Source: Devosia sp. ZB163
Lineage (GTDB): Bacteria > Pseudomonadota > Alphaproteobacteria > Rhizobiales > Devosiaceae
Length of the DNA stretch: 64,000 nt
Direction of reading: 5' to 3'
NCBI RefSeq assembly: GCF_028613635.1
Contig: NZ_JAQRMY010000003.1
Coordinates: forward strand, 802,514-866,513
Shown here: in pieces, positions 8,554 through 16,540 of the stretch
How the letters are laid out: each line of letters opens with the position of its first letter
How positions within the stretch are numbered: position 1 is the stretch's first letter
The notes under the pieces: model-generated
The model's input: the letters and a program-made list of their open reading frames with translations, nothing else
The model's database searches: none
What the model was told of the DNA's origin: nothing
Translations under genes and position numbers: made by a program

Positions 8554-8778
8554 TCAGAGCCGGCGCATCTTGCCGAACATGAAGATCGCGGCGCCGGCGA
8601 GGATCAGCAGGATCGGGGCGATCACCAGGATCGACAGGACGGTGCCGTCGATATGCATCGTGCCGTTCTTGTTGAGCTCGGACAGCACGAGGCGCTCGAT
8701 GAAGAAGATGCCGAGGCCAAGGCTGGCGAGGGTGCCGGCGAGCTTGACGTAGGGCTTGGTGTTCTTTTCCGTGGCCAT
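8554..8778 (-). CDS. Small two-helix membrane protein
   Basis: A 74-residue protein with hydrophobic segments at about residues 13-30 and 47-68 and a short basic C-terminus (FGKMRRL). No function is recognised. It is convergent with the gene ending at 8534 and is separately transcribed from the SH3 gene at 8843-9262. Confidence 0.6.
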   Translation of the reverse strand: MATEKNTKPYVKLAGTLASLGLGIFFIERLVLSELNKNGTMHIDGTVLSILVIAPILLILAGAAIFMFGKMRRL

Positions 8779-8842
8779 ATTTCATCGAACGTCGTTGTGA
8801 GCGGGGCCTAGATAGACCCCGCCAATGCCCCCGGCAAGCGCG

Positions 8843-9262
8843 TCAATCGCTGACGCAGAACGATGCCCTCTGGCCGCCCCAGCAGAACTCGCTGCGGTAG
8901 ATGGGGTAGATCGGCCGAGCGCGGTAACGCGGGCGTTCGATGACGAAGTCGTCGTCTTCGTAATCGTCGTAGTCATCGTAGCCGTAGTCGTCGTCATACG
9001 AGCGGCCGGCGCTCAGGTAGTTGGCGCTGACCCAGCCGTCAGGCCCTGACTTCCGGACGTAGCACCAGCTGCCGCGGCAGTGGTCGACCTCGACCTGCTG
9101 GCCGGGGCGGAGCACGTCAACGACGGAGAAGCCGGTGCCGGAGCCCGAACGCACGTTGACCGTTGCGGATGCGAAGGCGGTGGCTGCACTGGCGGCGGAA
9201 ACGCCGAGGCCGAGCGCGAGGAGGGCGCCGGTGACGCCGAGGGTGAGGCGATGGAGAGGCAT
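8843..9262 (-). CDS. Secreted SH3b-domain protein
   Basis: A 139-residue protein with a signal peptide (residues 1-26, cleavage near ASAA) and a bacterial SH3 domain at about residues 30-85: ATVNVRSGSGTGFSVVDVL, then WCYVRKSGPDGWVSANYL. A highly acidic Asp/Tyr-rich linker (DDDYGYDDYDDYEDDD) follows, and the C-terminus contains FCWGGQRASFC, which could form a disulfide. SH3b domains often bind cell-wall peptides. It is the first of four neighbouring paralogues on this strand. Confidence 0.85.
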   Translation of the reverse strand: MPLHRLTLGVTGALLALGLGVSAASAATAFASATVNVRSGSGTGFSVVDVLRPGQQVEVDHCRGSWCYVRKSGPDGWVSANYLSAGRSYDDDYGYDDYDDYEDDDFVIERPRYRARPIYPIYRSEFCWGGQRASFCVSD

Positions 9263-9401
9263 GGTAAAGGAGTCCTTTCAGGAGAGGTGACGTTTGTCCC
9301 CCGAACGGGCCAACGGTGCTCCGGGTTTCATGAACCGAAAATGAACGAACGGCCCCCTGCCGGGCGCAGGAGGCCGTTCGTGATCGATGGAATAGCCGGA
9401 G

Positions 9402-9776
9402 CTAGAACTGGCTGCCCATGCAGAACTGGGCGTTCTTGCCGTCGACGCAGAACGACGTGCCGAAGCCGGGCTTCACCGGATAAGCCGGATAGGACGGGGT
9501 CGGGTAATCGTCGTCGTAGTAGTCGAAATCGATGGCGTTGGCGCGGACCCAGCCGTCGGGGCCGGGGAGCTGGACCTTGTACCAGTTCTTCCACTCGCCG
9601 ATGATGCGGACCTTCTGGCCCTCTTCGACACCGTTGATGATCTGCGAATTGGGAGCATGGTTCTTGCGGACGGGCGCATCGCGATCGGCGTAGGCCCAGG
9701 TTGCGGCCATGGAGGCACCCGCCGTGGCGAGGACAACCGCGGTTGCGAGCAGTGCGGTCTTGATGATGCGGGTCAT
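9402..9776 (-). CDS. Secreted SH3b-domain protein
   Basis: A 124-residue protein with a signal peptide (residues 1-24, ending SMAA) and one SH3b domain (about residues 27-78; PVRKNHAPNSQIINGV, KVRIIGEWKNWYKVQLPGPDGWVRA). The tail contains FCVDGKNAQFC, nearly identical to its right-hand paralogue. The start at 9776 is preferred because a signal peptide begins there; the in-frame ATG at 9815 would add 13 residues before it. It is probably periplasmic and may be part of the envelope. Confidence 0.82.
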   Translation of the reverse strand: MTRIIKTALLATAVVLATAGASMAATWAYADRDAPVRKNHAPNSQIINGVEEGQKVRIIGEWKNWYKVQLPGPDGWVRANAIDFDYYDDDYPTPSYPAYPVKPGFGTSFCVDGKNAQFCMGSQF

Positions 9777-9897
9777 TGTGAGGAGTCCCTGTTTGTTGCT
9801 GGCCCTGAAAGCCATGGTGAGACGCTAGTCGGGTCTAGCTGAACGGCGGCTGAACTCGGAGAAGGCGCCCCCGGGATCCGGAGGCGCCGAGGCGTTG

Positions 9898-10278
9898 TCA
9901 GTATCCGGTGCTGAGGCAGAACTGGGCGTTCTTGCCGTCGATGCAGAACGAACCGCCGTAGCCGTAGCCGCTACCATAGCCATAGCCGTAGCCCGGGAAG
10001 GGGCCCGGGAACGGACCGGGGTGGAAATCGAGCACGCCCTTCTTCACCCAACCATCCTTGCCGGGGATCTGGAGCTTGTACCAGTTGCCCTGCTGGCCGA
10101 TGATCTTGACCTTCTGGCCTTCCGAGACGTGGTTGACGATGACGGAGTTCGGGGTGGCCTTCTGGCGAACCTTGGCATCCTGATCGATCCAGGCGTACTG
10201 GGCGGCGATCGAAGCGCCGGCGGTGGCGAGGATGACGATGGTTGCGACAGCGGCGGTCTTGAGGGTCTTGGCGAACAT
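9898..10278 (-). CDS. Secreted SH3b-domain protein
   Basis: A 126-residue protein with signal peptide (MFAKTLKTAAVATIVILATA...), an SH3b domain (KVRQKATPNSVIVNHVSEGQKVKIIG, GKDGWVKKG), and a Pro/Gly/Tyr-rich low-complexity segment (about residues 85-108) before the terminal FCIDGKNAQFC motif. AAGGAC lies 8 nt before the ATG at 10278. It shares N- and C-terminal sequence with the 9402-9776 gene, so the two arose by tandem duplication. The repeat-like DNA at 9955-9995 is simply the code for GYG repeats. Confidence 0.82.
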   Translation of the reverse strand: MFAKTLKTAAVATIVILATAGASIAAQYAWIDQDAKVRQKATPNSVIVNHVSEGQKVKIIGQQGNWYKLQIPGKDGWVKKGVLDFHPGPFPGPFPGYGYGYGSGYGYGGSFCIDGKNAQFCLSTGY

Positions 10279-10422
10279 TTCAGTGTCCTTCGGTTTGTGG
10301 TGTGGCATCACTGCCTTGACCGTGACACTAGAAGGACGTGCCTGAACGCAGGCTGAAACCCTTGTTCAAGTAGAATTATTTCGCGCGGTCACGAAAATCT
10401 GTTCATCTTTGTGGCGGCGAGC

Positions 10423-10800
10423 TCACCGGCAAGCCAGGCCATGATAGCCGGCTTCGCCATCGTTGCAGAGGTCGAGCGGGTCCAGGGGATCAAAGGTCAG
10501 GAACCGGTTCGGCATGGCGTGCAGCTTGGCGGCTGCGCCGACGAGGTATGAGCCGCGGACCCAGCCGGCGGGCCTGCCGTCACGGCCGAGAAAGAGGCAC
10601 CAGTCGGCATCGCGGGTGCAGTGCCGGAGCCGGACCTCCACACCCTCGCGCAGGACGCCGATGGTTTCGTAGCCGCCGCCCGGACTGCTGCGGACCGGGA
10701 TATCGGCGGACGCCCGAACCGTGCCGCGCGAGGCCGCTTCGGCCGGCACGGCGGCGAGCAGCGCTGCAACAAGCGTGAGGACGGTCAGGACAGTGCGCAC
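10423..10800 (-). CDS. Secreted SH3b-domain protein, probable GTG start
   Basis: A divergent fourth SH3b paralogue (125 residues). The chosen GTG at 10800 opens directly on a signal peptide (VRTVLTVLTLVAALLAAVPAEAA) and has GGAG with an 8-nt spacer. In-frame ATGs at 10854 and 10881 would place 18-27 extra residues ahead of the hydrophobic core. The domain reads IPVRSSPGGGYETIGVLREGVEVRLRHC, then GRPAGWVRGSYL, with cysteine pairs HCTRDADWC and CNDGEAGYHGLAC. Function beyond envelope binding is unknown. Confidence 0.7.
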   Translation of the reverse strand: MRTVLTVLTLVAALLAAVPAEAASRGTVRASADIPVRSSPGGGYETIGVLREGVEVRLRHCTRDADWCLFLGRDGRPAGWVRGSYLVGAAAKLHAMPNRFLTFDPLDPLDLCNDGEAGYHGLACR

Positions 10801-10921
10801 TCGAACAGCTCCGTTTCTCTTGCCTGCCAAGAGGATGGCAAAGTGGTTGGCCATGCCATCCTGACCATCACAGGCGAGCACGGAGTGTATCGTATCCGGG
10901 AGTGAGGTGGATAATGCCGCG

Positions 10922-11224
10922 CTACTGGACCTTGATGTTGCCCTTCATCGAGGGGTGGATGGCACAGATGTAGGCGAAATCGCCGGGTGCCGAGAAAGTG
11001 AGCTTGACGCCCTGGCCCGGGTTCATGGGGCCGGTGTCGAAGGCGCCCTGGGCGGTGGCGGTGTGCGGGGCGCTGTCCTGGTTGACGAAAGTAACGGTAT
11101 CGCCGGCGGCGATGGTGAGTGCTGCCGGGGCGAACTTCATGTCCTTGATCGTGACTGTGTGATCGGCGGCAAAAGCCGGGACGGCCATGAGGGCCGTGGC
11201 GGCGAGGACGGCGAGGATACGCAT
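10922..11224 (-). CDS. Cupredoxin (plastocyanin/amicyanin-like blue copper protein)
   Basis: A 100-residue periplasmic protein with a 20-residue signal peptide. The mature part is a single cupredoxin domain with the full type-1 copper site: His54 (SAPHTA), Cys87 and His90 (YICAIH), and Met93 (PSM). The short spacing of Cys-x2-His-x2-Met matches amicyanin and pseudoazurin-type small blue copper proteins, which carry electrons in the periplasm. AAGGAGG precedes the ATG. It is monocistronic, so the redox partner is not visible. Confidence 0.88.
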   Translation of the reverse strand: MRILAVLAATALMAVPAFAADHTVTIKDMKFAPAALTIAAGDTVTFVNQDSAPHTATAQGAFDTGPMNPGQGVKLTFSAPGDFAYICAIHPSMKGNIKVQ

Positions 11225-11351
11225 GACGAACCTCCTTCTCGCAATGAGGCCGGGAGGATACGCCTGCCGCCCGGGGCGGGAAAGCAGCGGTCGCGCGGAA
11301 TTGCGTTGAGTCAGAGCCTACGCCACTCCGCTGCGCGCGGGGATATTCGCG

Positions 11352-11672
11352 TCAGTAGCGGATCGGGCGGCGGCGCTTGATCTCGGCGATGCGCTCGGCG
11401 TCGGCTTCGGCGCTGAGGTAGCGGCCGCGCTCGAGGATCTCCAGCGTGTATTCGCGGTAGGTGAGGCCCATGGCTTCGGCGCGGCGGGCGCGCATCACGG
11501 CGATATCGTAGGGCACGTCGTTGAAGGCCTTCTCGCTCGCTGCCTTCCATTCAAAGTAGTTGCCGATGCCGTTGTCGCCCCAGGGGCGGGGCGAGTCGTC
11601 GAGAGGCGGACCGCCGTTCGAGAGGGACGGGGCGGGGGTGCGGGTGTCGTAGCTGTCGTCGTCCTTGCGCAT
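11352..11672 (-). CDS. Hypothetical protein
   Basis: A 106-residue soluble protein. The N-terminal 35 residues are polar and Pro-rich; the C-terminal half is helical and charged (DVPYDIAVMRARRAEAMGLTYREYTLEILERGRYL). No family is recognised. The composition and the same-strand helical pattern argue that it is a real coding sequence. It lies between the cupredoxin and the cyclic-nucleotide-like domain protein, each with separate spacing. Confidence 0.6.
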   Translation of the reverse strand: MRKDDDSYDTRTPAPSLSNGGPPLDDSPRPWGDNGIGNYFEWKAASEKAFNDVPYDIAVMRARRAEAMGLTYREYTLEILERGRYLSAEADAERIAEIKRRRPIRY

Positions 11673-11747
11673 GCTGCCATGATCCGGCAGCGCGGGGGCA
11701 AGATCAATGCAGCCGGGTTGATGGCTGCCATCAACGGCGCGGATGGC

Positions 11748-12191
11748 TCAGGGGCGCGTCTCCGCCCCGGTGATGGTGCTGAACAGGCGCTCGAGGAAAG
11801 TCTCCTCGCGCCCGGCGCCGGCATCCTTCTTGAGCTGGACGAGCAGGGCGCTGGTCGCATCGAGCCGCTGGCAGGCGAGGGCGGCGACGTGGATTGCGGC
11901 GAGCGGGTTTGTCTCCAGCCAGCGCAGGCCATCGTCGATGTGGCGCACCTCCACCGGCGTGAGCGCCGTGACCGTGGCCGAGTGATCGGCGCCGAGCAGC
12001 ACGCTCATTTCGCCGATCAGGGTGCCGGGCTCGTTGATGCGGGCGATCTCGACGCCGTCGCGTTCGACGACCAGCTGGCCGGAAACGAGCACGTAGAGTT
12101 CGCCGAGCGCCTCGCCGGTTTCGATCAGCCGCTCGCCCGGCTTGAGGCTGAGGATGGGATAGGCATTGGTCAGCGCCAGAAGGTTGGCCAT
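11748..12191 (-). CDS. Cyclic-nucleotide-binding-fold protein (no effector domain)
   Basis: A 147-residue protein consisting of one cNMP-binding beta-roll (residues 13-90; GERLIETGEALGELYVLVSGQLVV, then GEMSVLLGADHSATVTA). In true cAMP binders the phosphate cassette ends in an Arg before ATV; here His-Ser stands in its place, so nucleotide binding is doubtful. There is no DNA-binding domain. MANLLAL at 12191 has GGGGA upstream and is chosen over 12227. Confidence 0.75.
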   Translation of the reverse strand: MANLLALTNAYPILSLKPGERLIETGEALGELYVLVSGQLVVERDGVEIARINEPGTLIGEMSVLLGADHSATVTALTPVEVRHIDDGLRWLETNPLAAIHVAALACQRLDATSALLVQLKKDAGAGREETFLERLFSTITGAETRP

Positions 12192-12853
12192 GTCGAAGGT
12201 CCCCCGGTTGTCAGCGCGGGCCCGCACCCCGCGGGGCGACCATAGCGCGGATGCGCGGCGCGGTCATGTCGGTTGGCGCGCCTGGCGGGGGAAGGCGCCG
12301 TGCTGCGCGCATCGGACGGGTGGAAAGAGGCGGCGGCGGAGGAGCGACAGACGTGCGGAAGCGCCCCGCCGGCCGGTGGCCGCGGGGGGACTGGGGAGGC
12401 AGGACGTGGCCGGCGAGGCTTGCGCCCCGATGCGGGTAGTCCGCGAGAATGAGGCGTTCGTCTCGCCGGCCGCTCGGGATTTTGGGCTTATGTCCAGCGG
12501 GCTTCGGGTTCACCCGATGTCGCATCGCCTGGCCTGGCGCCAGCCTGACGGTCCAGATCCTCGGGCACAGGGCCCGGACGTTTCCGGACAGGCTGGTCCG
12601 GCTCCCGCGTGACCGGGAGCCTTGCCATCGGCGGGCCCAGTCACAGGGGCCTACCCGGCGTGTACTGGCGGCTTGGCTGCCTCGCAGCCCGGCCGGCCGG
12701 ACTTTCGACCTGAAGCACGGCGACCCGCGCTCCACCCGATCCCCACCCGCAAGCGTTCGTTGCGCTCACGTCCCATGCGGGCAGGCACGGGGAGAATAGG
12801 CGGTGGGCGAAAGCGGGGGGACAAGTTTCGGCGAAACGCCCCGGCCCGACCGA
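12192..12853. other. Gene-poor GC-rich interval
   Basis: No convincing coding sequence is seen on either strand over about 660 nt; the open frames here lack family features and consistent codon character. Stable hairpins occur, the clearest being GGCTCCCG/CGGGAGCC at 12600-12621. It could hold an untranslated transcript, but I recognise no known RNA. Confidence 0.5.
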
Positions 12854-13618
12854 TCAGAGGGCGGGCGCGCCCCTGCCGGGCGGGCTCCACTCGCCCCGCT
12901 TGCGCTCGCCACGCCGCTTGTTGGCGCGGATGTAGCGACGGGTACGCCGGCGGGAAATGCGCGGATAGGGCGGCAGGGTCTCCGGCGTCGTGTCGCCGGC
13001 ATCGCCGCCGCCTTCCTCCGCCTCGGATTCTTCCGGCTTCTCCGCCGGCCGCAGCCCCGGCGGCAGCGTGACCTCCTGGTGGTCCGCGAGCCGGCGCAGC
13101 TGTGAGCGGAGGACCTCGGCGGTCATCAGGTTCAGCTCGTCGAGCGTGCGGCCCACGGTGGCAGGGCGACCGAGCCAGCGCGGATCGGGGTTGCCGAAGG
13201 CATCGGCGACGGCCCAATCGGGCCCATCGGTGAGCGGATTGTAGCCGTAGTAGCGATCGCGGAAGCCGGCGACGGCGTGCGACAGCTGGCGGACGCCGAG
13301 CGCCAGCGCCTGCACGCGCATGGGCGGGGTGAAATCGAGATCGGCGAGATGCGCGCCGGGCTCGCCGCGCAACAGGCGCCGGGCATCGCGGAGAAGGCCC
13401 GCCGCCTGCGCGACGACCTGCGGCTCCGCGGCGAGGCCAGCGGTCTTGAGGTTGAGCTGCATGAGCCCATCGGCCAGCGCCTCGAGCTGCGGCGCGATGA
13501 CGAGATAGAGCTCGACCTTGCCGTGCGTGGTGTGGGGGATGGTTTGGCGCGCCGGACGCTGCAGGTGGGGGACGGGGCCGGTGGCATGGGCGGGCGGATC
13601 GATGGGGGGACGGGGCAT
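12854..13618 (-). CDS. Conserved hypothetical protein (alphaproteobacterial)
   Basis: A 254-residue protein. The start at 13618 is chosen because GAGGAG lies 8 nt upstream; the frame stays open upstream but becomes Pro/Arg-rich noise. The middle (residues 35-180) is helical (VELYLVIAPQLEALADGLMQLNLK ... ATVGRTLDELNLMTAEVLRSQL), then an acidic stretch (EKPEESEAEEGGGDAGD) and a strongly basic end (ISRRRTRRYIRANKRRGERKRGEW) suggest nucleic-acid contact. No function is recognised. Confidence 0.6.
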   Translation of the reverse strand: MPRPPIDPPAHATGPVPHLQRPARQTIPHTTHGKVELYLVIAPQLEALADGLMQLNLKTAGLAAEPQVVAQAAGLLRDARRLLRGEPGAHLADLDFTPPMRVQALALGVRQLSHAVAGFRDRYYGYNPLTDGPDWAVADAFGNPDPRWLGRPATVGRTLDELNLMTAEVLRSQLRRLADHQEVTLPPGLRPAEKPEESEAEEGGGDAGDTTPETLPPYPRISRRRTRRYIRANKRRGERKRGEWSPPGRGAPAL

Positions 13619-13777
13619 GGCGGTTCTCCTCTGGGGTGGCAACAGGGGAGTATGCGGGCGGCTGGGGTGGGCGGGGATTGGTGGCGGGCGAGCCGCGTGG
13701 AAGGCGGGGCTTCTGCGGCGGTGCGGTGCACGGGCTTGGCGTGGGCTCGCTACGCCGAGGCGTGCGGCGCCATCGCG

Positions 13778-13810
13778 TGGGTCCCCGGGTCTTCGCCCGG
13801 GGATGACGGT
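13778..13810. repeat. Dispersed palindromic repeat
   Basis: TGGGTCCCCGGG, a short loop, then CCCGGGGATGAC: the same consensus as at 2893. Arms 13782-13789 and 13796-13803 are perfect complements. Confidence 0.7.
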
Positions 13811-13944
13811 GGTTTTGGTTGCGGGCGGCGGGGGGGTGAGGGCGCAGGGGGGAGGCGTGGGCGTTCGCCCGGTGGTGGAGGGGGCGAATGGCGGCGCAGG
13901 AGATGCATGGTGCAGCAAGCCCCTGTCTCGCCCCTCCATCTCCC

Positions 13945-14025
13945 GTCATCCCCGGGCTTGACCCGGGGACCCATTTCTCCGCCAGCACGGGCTTTGACCT
14001 GGGTCCCTGCTTTCGCAGGGATGAC
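13945..14025. repeat. Pair of dispersed palindromic repeats, opposite orientation
   Basis: GTCATCCCCGGGCTTGACC and its mate at 13945-13974 is an inverse-orientation copy; a second, GGGTCCCTGC-TTTC-GCAGGGATGAC at 14001-14025, is a forward, diverged copy. Such tandem opposite copies form a larger cruciform. Confidence 0.7.
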
Positions 14026-14262
14026 AGCCGGTGTGCATGGCAAGCGGCGGGACTGGGGGTGGTTGCGGTCGTCCCCGCCGCGTTTGCGGGTATCTCCGCC
14101 TGCGGCGGGCCGCGGAAACGAGGCCTCCCGCCGACGCGGGGGTGAGCCGCCGGCCAGTGCGGGCGTTCGCCGCCAGCGGCTCCGCGCAGGGTTGTGACTC
14201 GCATATGTTCCTGTTTTGTTCTAGAGTGGATGGATCGAACCGTCCATGCCGGAACTACGCCC

Positions 14263-14460
14263 ATGCCCCAGCACACGATCGCCCTCAACGGCCGCACCAC
14301 CCGCCACCCGAGGTTCACGCCGGAGGAAGCCGAAACCCTCAGGGCGAAGGGCTTCCGCTTCTCGATCTACCGCCCGGAGGAGGATGAGTTCAGACTCAGC
14401 CTGCCGCTGCAGACGATCGAAGACCGGGCGCATGGGACGCTGACGATCGAGCAGGGGTGA
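14263..14460 (+). CDS. Small hypothetical protein
   Basis: A 65-residue protein starting MPQHTIALNGRTTRHPRF. The second half reads RAKGFRFSIYRPEEDEFRLSLPLQTIEDRAHGTLTIEQG. The same C-terminal block is repeated, with substitutions, at about 14790-14920. No family is recognised. It sits at the left border of the AT-richer insert. Confidence 0.6.
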   Translation: MPQHTIALNGRTTRHPRFTPEEAETLRAKGFRFSIYRPEEDEFRLSLPLQTIEDRAHGTLTIEQG

Positions 14461-14463
14461 GGG

Positions 14464-14712
14464 TTAGAGGCGACGAAAGGTAACCAGTCCGCGCTCTTGA
14501 TCGGCTTTGTCGACGGTCCACCCCGCGTCAATCCAGGCATGATCTTGAGACCTGTGGGCGACGTTGGCCGACCACCATGCCTGATGCTTGCGGGCGCTTG
14601 GCGGCAGAGGCGCTTCCAAGATTGCCTCGATTTCTACGAAGCTGAGCGTCACCGCCGAGCCCTGTTGGCGTTGAAGATGACTCCTAAGCGGTTCGTACTT
14701 CTCGCCGACCAT
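14464..14712 (-). CDS. DUF7662-like small protein
   Basis: An 82-residue protein with KYEPLRSHLQ, VTLSFVEIEAIL, PLPPSARKHQAWWSAN and AWIDAGWTVDKAD, a pattern I know from small DUF7662-type proteins found near restriction and other accessory genes. The start is unsure: 14712 and 14751 are both possible. It lies, in opposite orientation, between the two copies of the small protein block, so it was probably inserted together with the following island. Confidence 0.6.
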   Translation of the reverse strand: MVGEKYEPLRSHLQRQQGSAVTLSFVEIEAILEAPLPPSARKHQAWWSANVAHRSQDHAWIDAGWTVDKADQERGLVTFRRL

Positions 14713-14787
14713 GCCTGCTGCCCCACAATGACCGACAGCTTGCCTCGCCATGGGCGATGTATCAAGCACGAGGTGTGGGCTAAATCG

Positions 14788-14992
14788 AAGACGTTCAGGC
14801 TGAAGGGCTTTCGCTTCTCGATCTGTCGGCCGGAAGAAGACGACCTCCGGCTGACCCTTCCGCTGCAGACGATCGAGGACCGGGTGCACGGGACACTGAC
14901 GATCGAGCAAGGGTGGGGGCTAGGAGGGGGCAGATTTAGCCAGATAGATACTCTAGCACCGCCGCTACGGCGGCGTTCCTCATCCGCCTAGC
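14788..14992 (+). pseudogene. Degenerate second copy of the 14263 small gene
   Basis: The translation RLKGFRFSICRPEEDDLRLTLPLQTIEDRVHGTLTIEQG matches residues 28-65 of the 14263-14460 protein at most positions. The N-terminal part is missing, there is no proper start, and the frame reads on past the original stop (TGA to TGG) to 14991. It is therefore a truncated duplicate at the 3' border of the ATPase gene. Confidence 0.65.
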
Positions 14993-16540
14993 GCGCTTAT
15001 TGCCTACATACAGAGCCTCCTTCAGCTTCTCTTCTGTCGCACCGAACACTTGGCCCACAGTTTTGAGCCCCAACTCCAGAAGTTTTTCCTTTTGCCACTC
15101 GGAGACGTCCAGGACGTCGATCGACTTGTCCATCTGGGCTTGCAACGAGAAATTGTTGCCGCCTGCAATCGCTGCACTCTGATCGAGTAGTTTCTTGTAG
15201 GTGGGGTGGTTGGCGCCATACTCCGTCATGCGCTTTGGGGTCAGTTCAGACGCAATTTCAAACGCAGTTGCCGTTGGCGTGGACTCGTGCGCGAACAGGC
15301 AACCAAGGTTGACCATATAGCGAGTTCCAATCTCCGCGCGCGACGCCTTAATGCCAGACGCTTGCTCATTCACTATGCCTGTATAGGCAAGCACGCGTAG
15401 AGCCTCTTTGACAATCTCCGGTGCGTCGCGGTGAAGCCAAAAATAGGCACTAGTCGCCTTGTCCGATGACAGGTACTGATCGTTTTTTGCCTTAATATCT
15501 AACGTTACCGTAGACTCTACAAACGACCGCCCCCAATCGATTACCGATCGGTGACCAGCATATTTCTCAGATAGTGTCGAGTGTTCCGCCCAAATATCGG
15601 TTCGGTAATAATCACGAATTACATTTGTTACCTCAGTCGAATTTACTCGGGGAGCTGAAGCTAGGGTCTTTAACAATATTCGTGGATTGCCCGACGCGGC
15701 GTAAGCGAGTATCGCAAAATTGCGGCCGTTCTGAGCTATATTTCGTAATGTTGCTGACTCCGCCTGCTTTTCGACAATCTCACGCATGTTGTCGACATAG
15801 TTACTAGCTTGGACATCCCGGTCAATCGACAGCATCGTGGCGTCGTGCACCGGTTGAAAGGTTTCACCAAAGCTAGTTACGCCTGGGTATACTGCCGCAT
15901 TGCAGGTTATGCAGTGACTTCTCAGGTCGCGAAAAAGAGTAAAAAACTGCCTTTGCTGATCTGGCAAGAAAATGTGCGCCGCTTCGTCTATGAGTAGTAC
16001 AAACCTCTTAATATTCAACTCATCCGATAGATCTTCCAGTGCTTCTTTTAGGTCGTCTACACTTGGAATTGCGCTGACATCGATCGGGGCTGTGGGGGAT
16101 TTCCATGAATTCTCGAACGCCTCCGCGATTTGCTCTATCTTGGAGGTGGACGTTGGGGAGTTCTGATCCCCGGTCAAAAGCTTGGCTGTTGCGGGCGCAG
16201 CACTTATGATGCCTGCCTTCATCAAAGATCTAACTGCAGCCGAGCAGATTTTTGCCAGCATCCAATGTTTGAACTGCTGCTGGTCGGGGGAAAGCAGGAG
16301 TGAACTCCTGACAAAGCTTAGATAGATCGGAAAAATTCGGTCGCTTTCAAACGACTCGAGCATCTCCTGTTGAGCGACCCGCAGCAGGAACGACTTTCCG
16401 ACCCCTCGGCTTCCAACTACAATGGTAGGGTTTCGGTTTTTCAGCGCGTTTACGATCTGGCGATCCTGCTGAGTCTCAACAAAATAGCCCAACACCTCAT
16501 CCGGTTTCACATCTTCAGTGCGATAGAAGAAGTCGCTCAT
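14936..16540 (-). CDS. ORC/CDC6-like P-loop ATPase with C-terminal helix-hairpin-helix
   Basis: A 534-residue protein with Walker A at residues 43-50 (GSRGVGKS) and Walker B at 181-186 (VLLIDEAAH, Asp185-Glu186). The AAA+ core resembles ORC1/CDC6-type or STAND-like ATPases. The last 45 residues (ELGLKTVGQVFGATEEKLKEALYVGNKRARRM) look like a helix-hairpin-helix DNA-binding module. It overlaps the upstream gene by 4 nt (ATGA at 16537-16540). The region is clearly AT-richer than its flanks, which suggests recent transfer. A defence role is inferred from this architecture; no target is known. Confidence 0.7.
   Translation of the reverse strand: MSDFFYRTEDVKPDEVLGYFVETQQDRQIVNALKNRNPTIVVGSRGVGKSFLLRVAQQEMLESFESDRIFPIYLSFVRSSLLLSPDQQQFKHWMLAKICSAAVRSLMKAGIISAAPATAKLLTGDQNSPTSTSKIEQIAEAFENSWKSPTAPIDVSAIPSVDDLKEALEDLSDELNIKRFVLLIDEAAHIFLPDQQRQFFTLFRDLRSHCITCNAAVYPGVTSFGETFQPVHDATMLSIDRDVQASNYVDNMREIVEKQAESATLRNIAQNGRNFAILAYAASGNPRILLKTLASAPRVNSTEVTNVIRDYYRTDIWAEHSTLSEKYAGHRSVIDWGRSFVESTVTLDIKAKNDQYLSSDKATSAYFWLHRDAPEIVKEALRVLAYTGIVNEQASGIKASRAEIGTRYMVNLGCLFAHESTPTATAFEIASELTPKRMTEYGANHPTYKKLLDQSAAIAGGNNFSLQAQMDKSIDVLDVSEWQKEKLLELGLKTVGQVFGATEEKLKEALYVGNKRARRMRNAAVAAVLEYLSG

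Larger units (their letters stand above)
13619..14262. other. Repeat-bearing intergenic interval
   Basis: About 640 nt without a credible gene. It holds two copies of the dispersed palindrome (13778-13810 and 13945-14025) and G-rich low-complexity DNA. ORFs across it are shadows. Confidence 0.6.

Noticed and set aside
9955..9995. Short tandem repeat (CATAGCCGTAGCC-like)
   Set aside because: It only codes for Gly-Tyr repeats in the SH3 protein.
12430..12680. Possible structured RNA such as a cobalamin riboswitch or RNase P RNA
   Set aside because: The conserved cores of these RNAs were looked for on both strands and were not found; only plain hairpins are present.
12651..14318. A 555-codon open frame on the minus strand
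   Set aside because: It is Arg/Pro-rich and without domain character; it is a GC-rich shadow of the real gene at 12854-13618 and of the repeat region.
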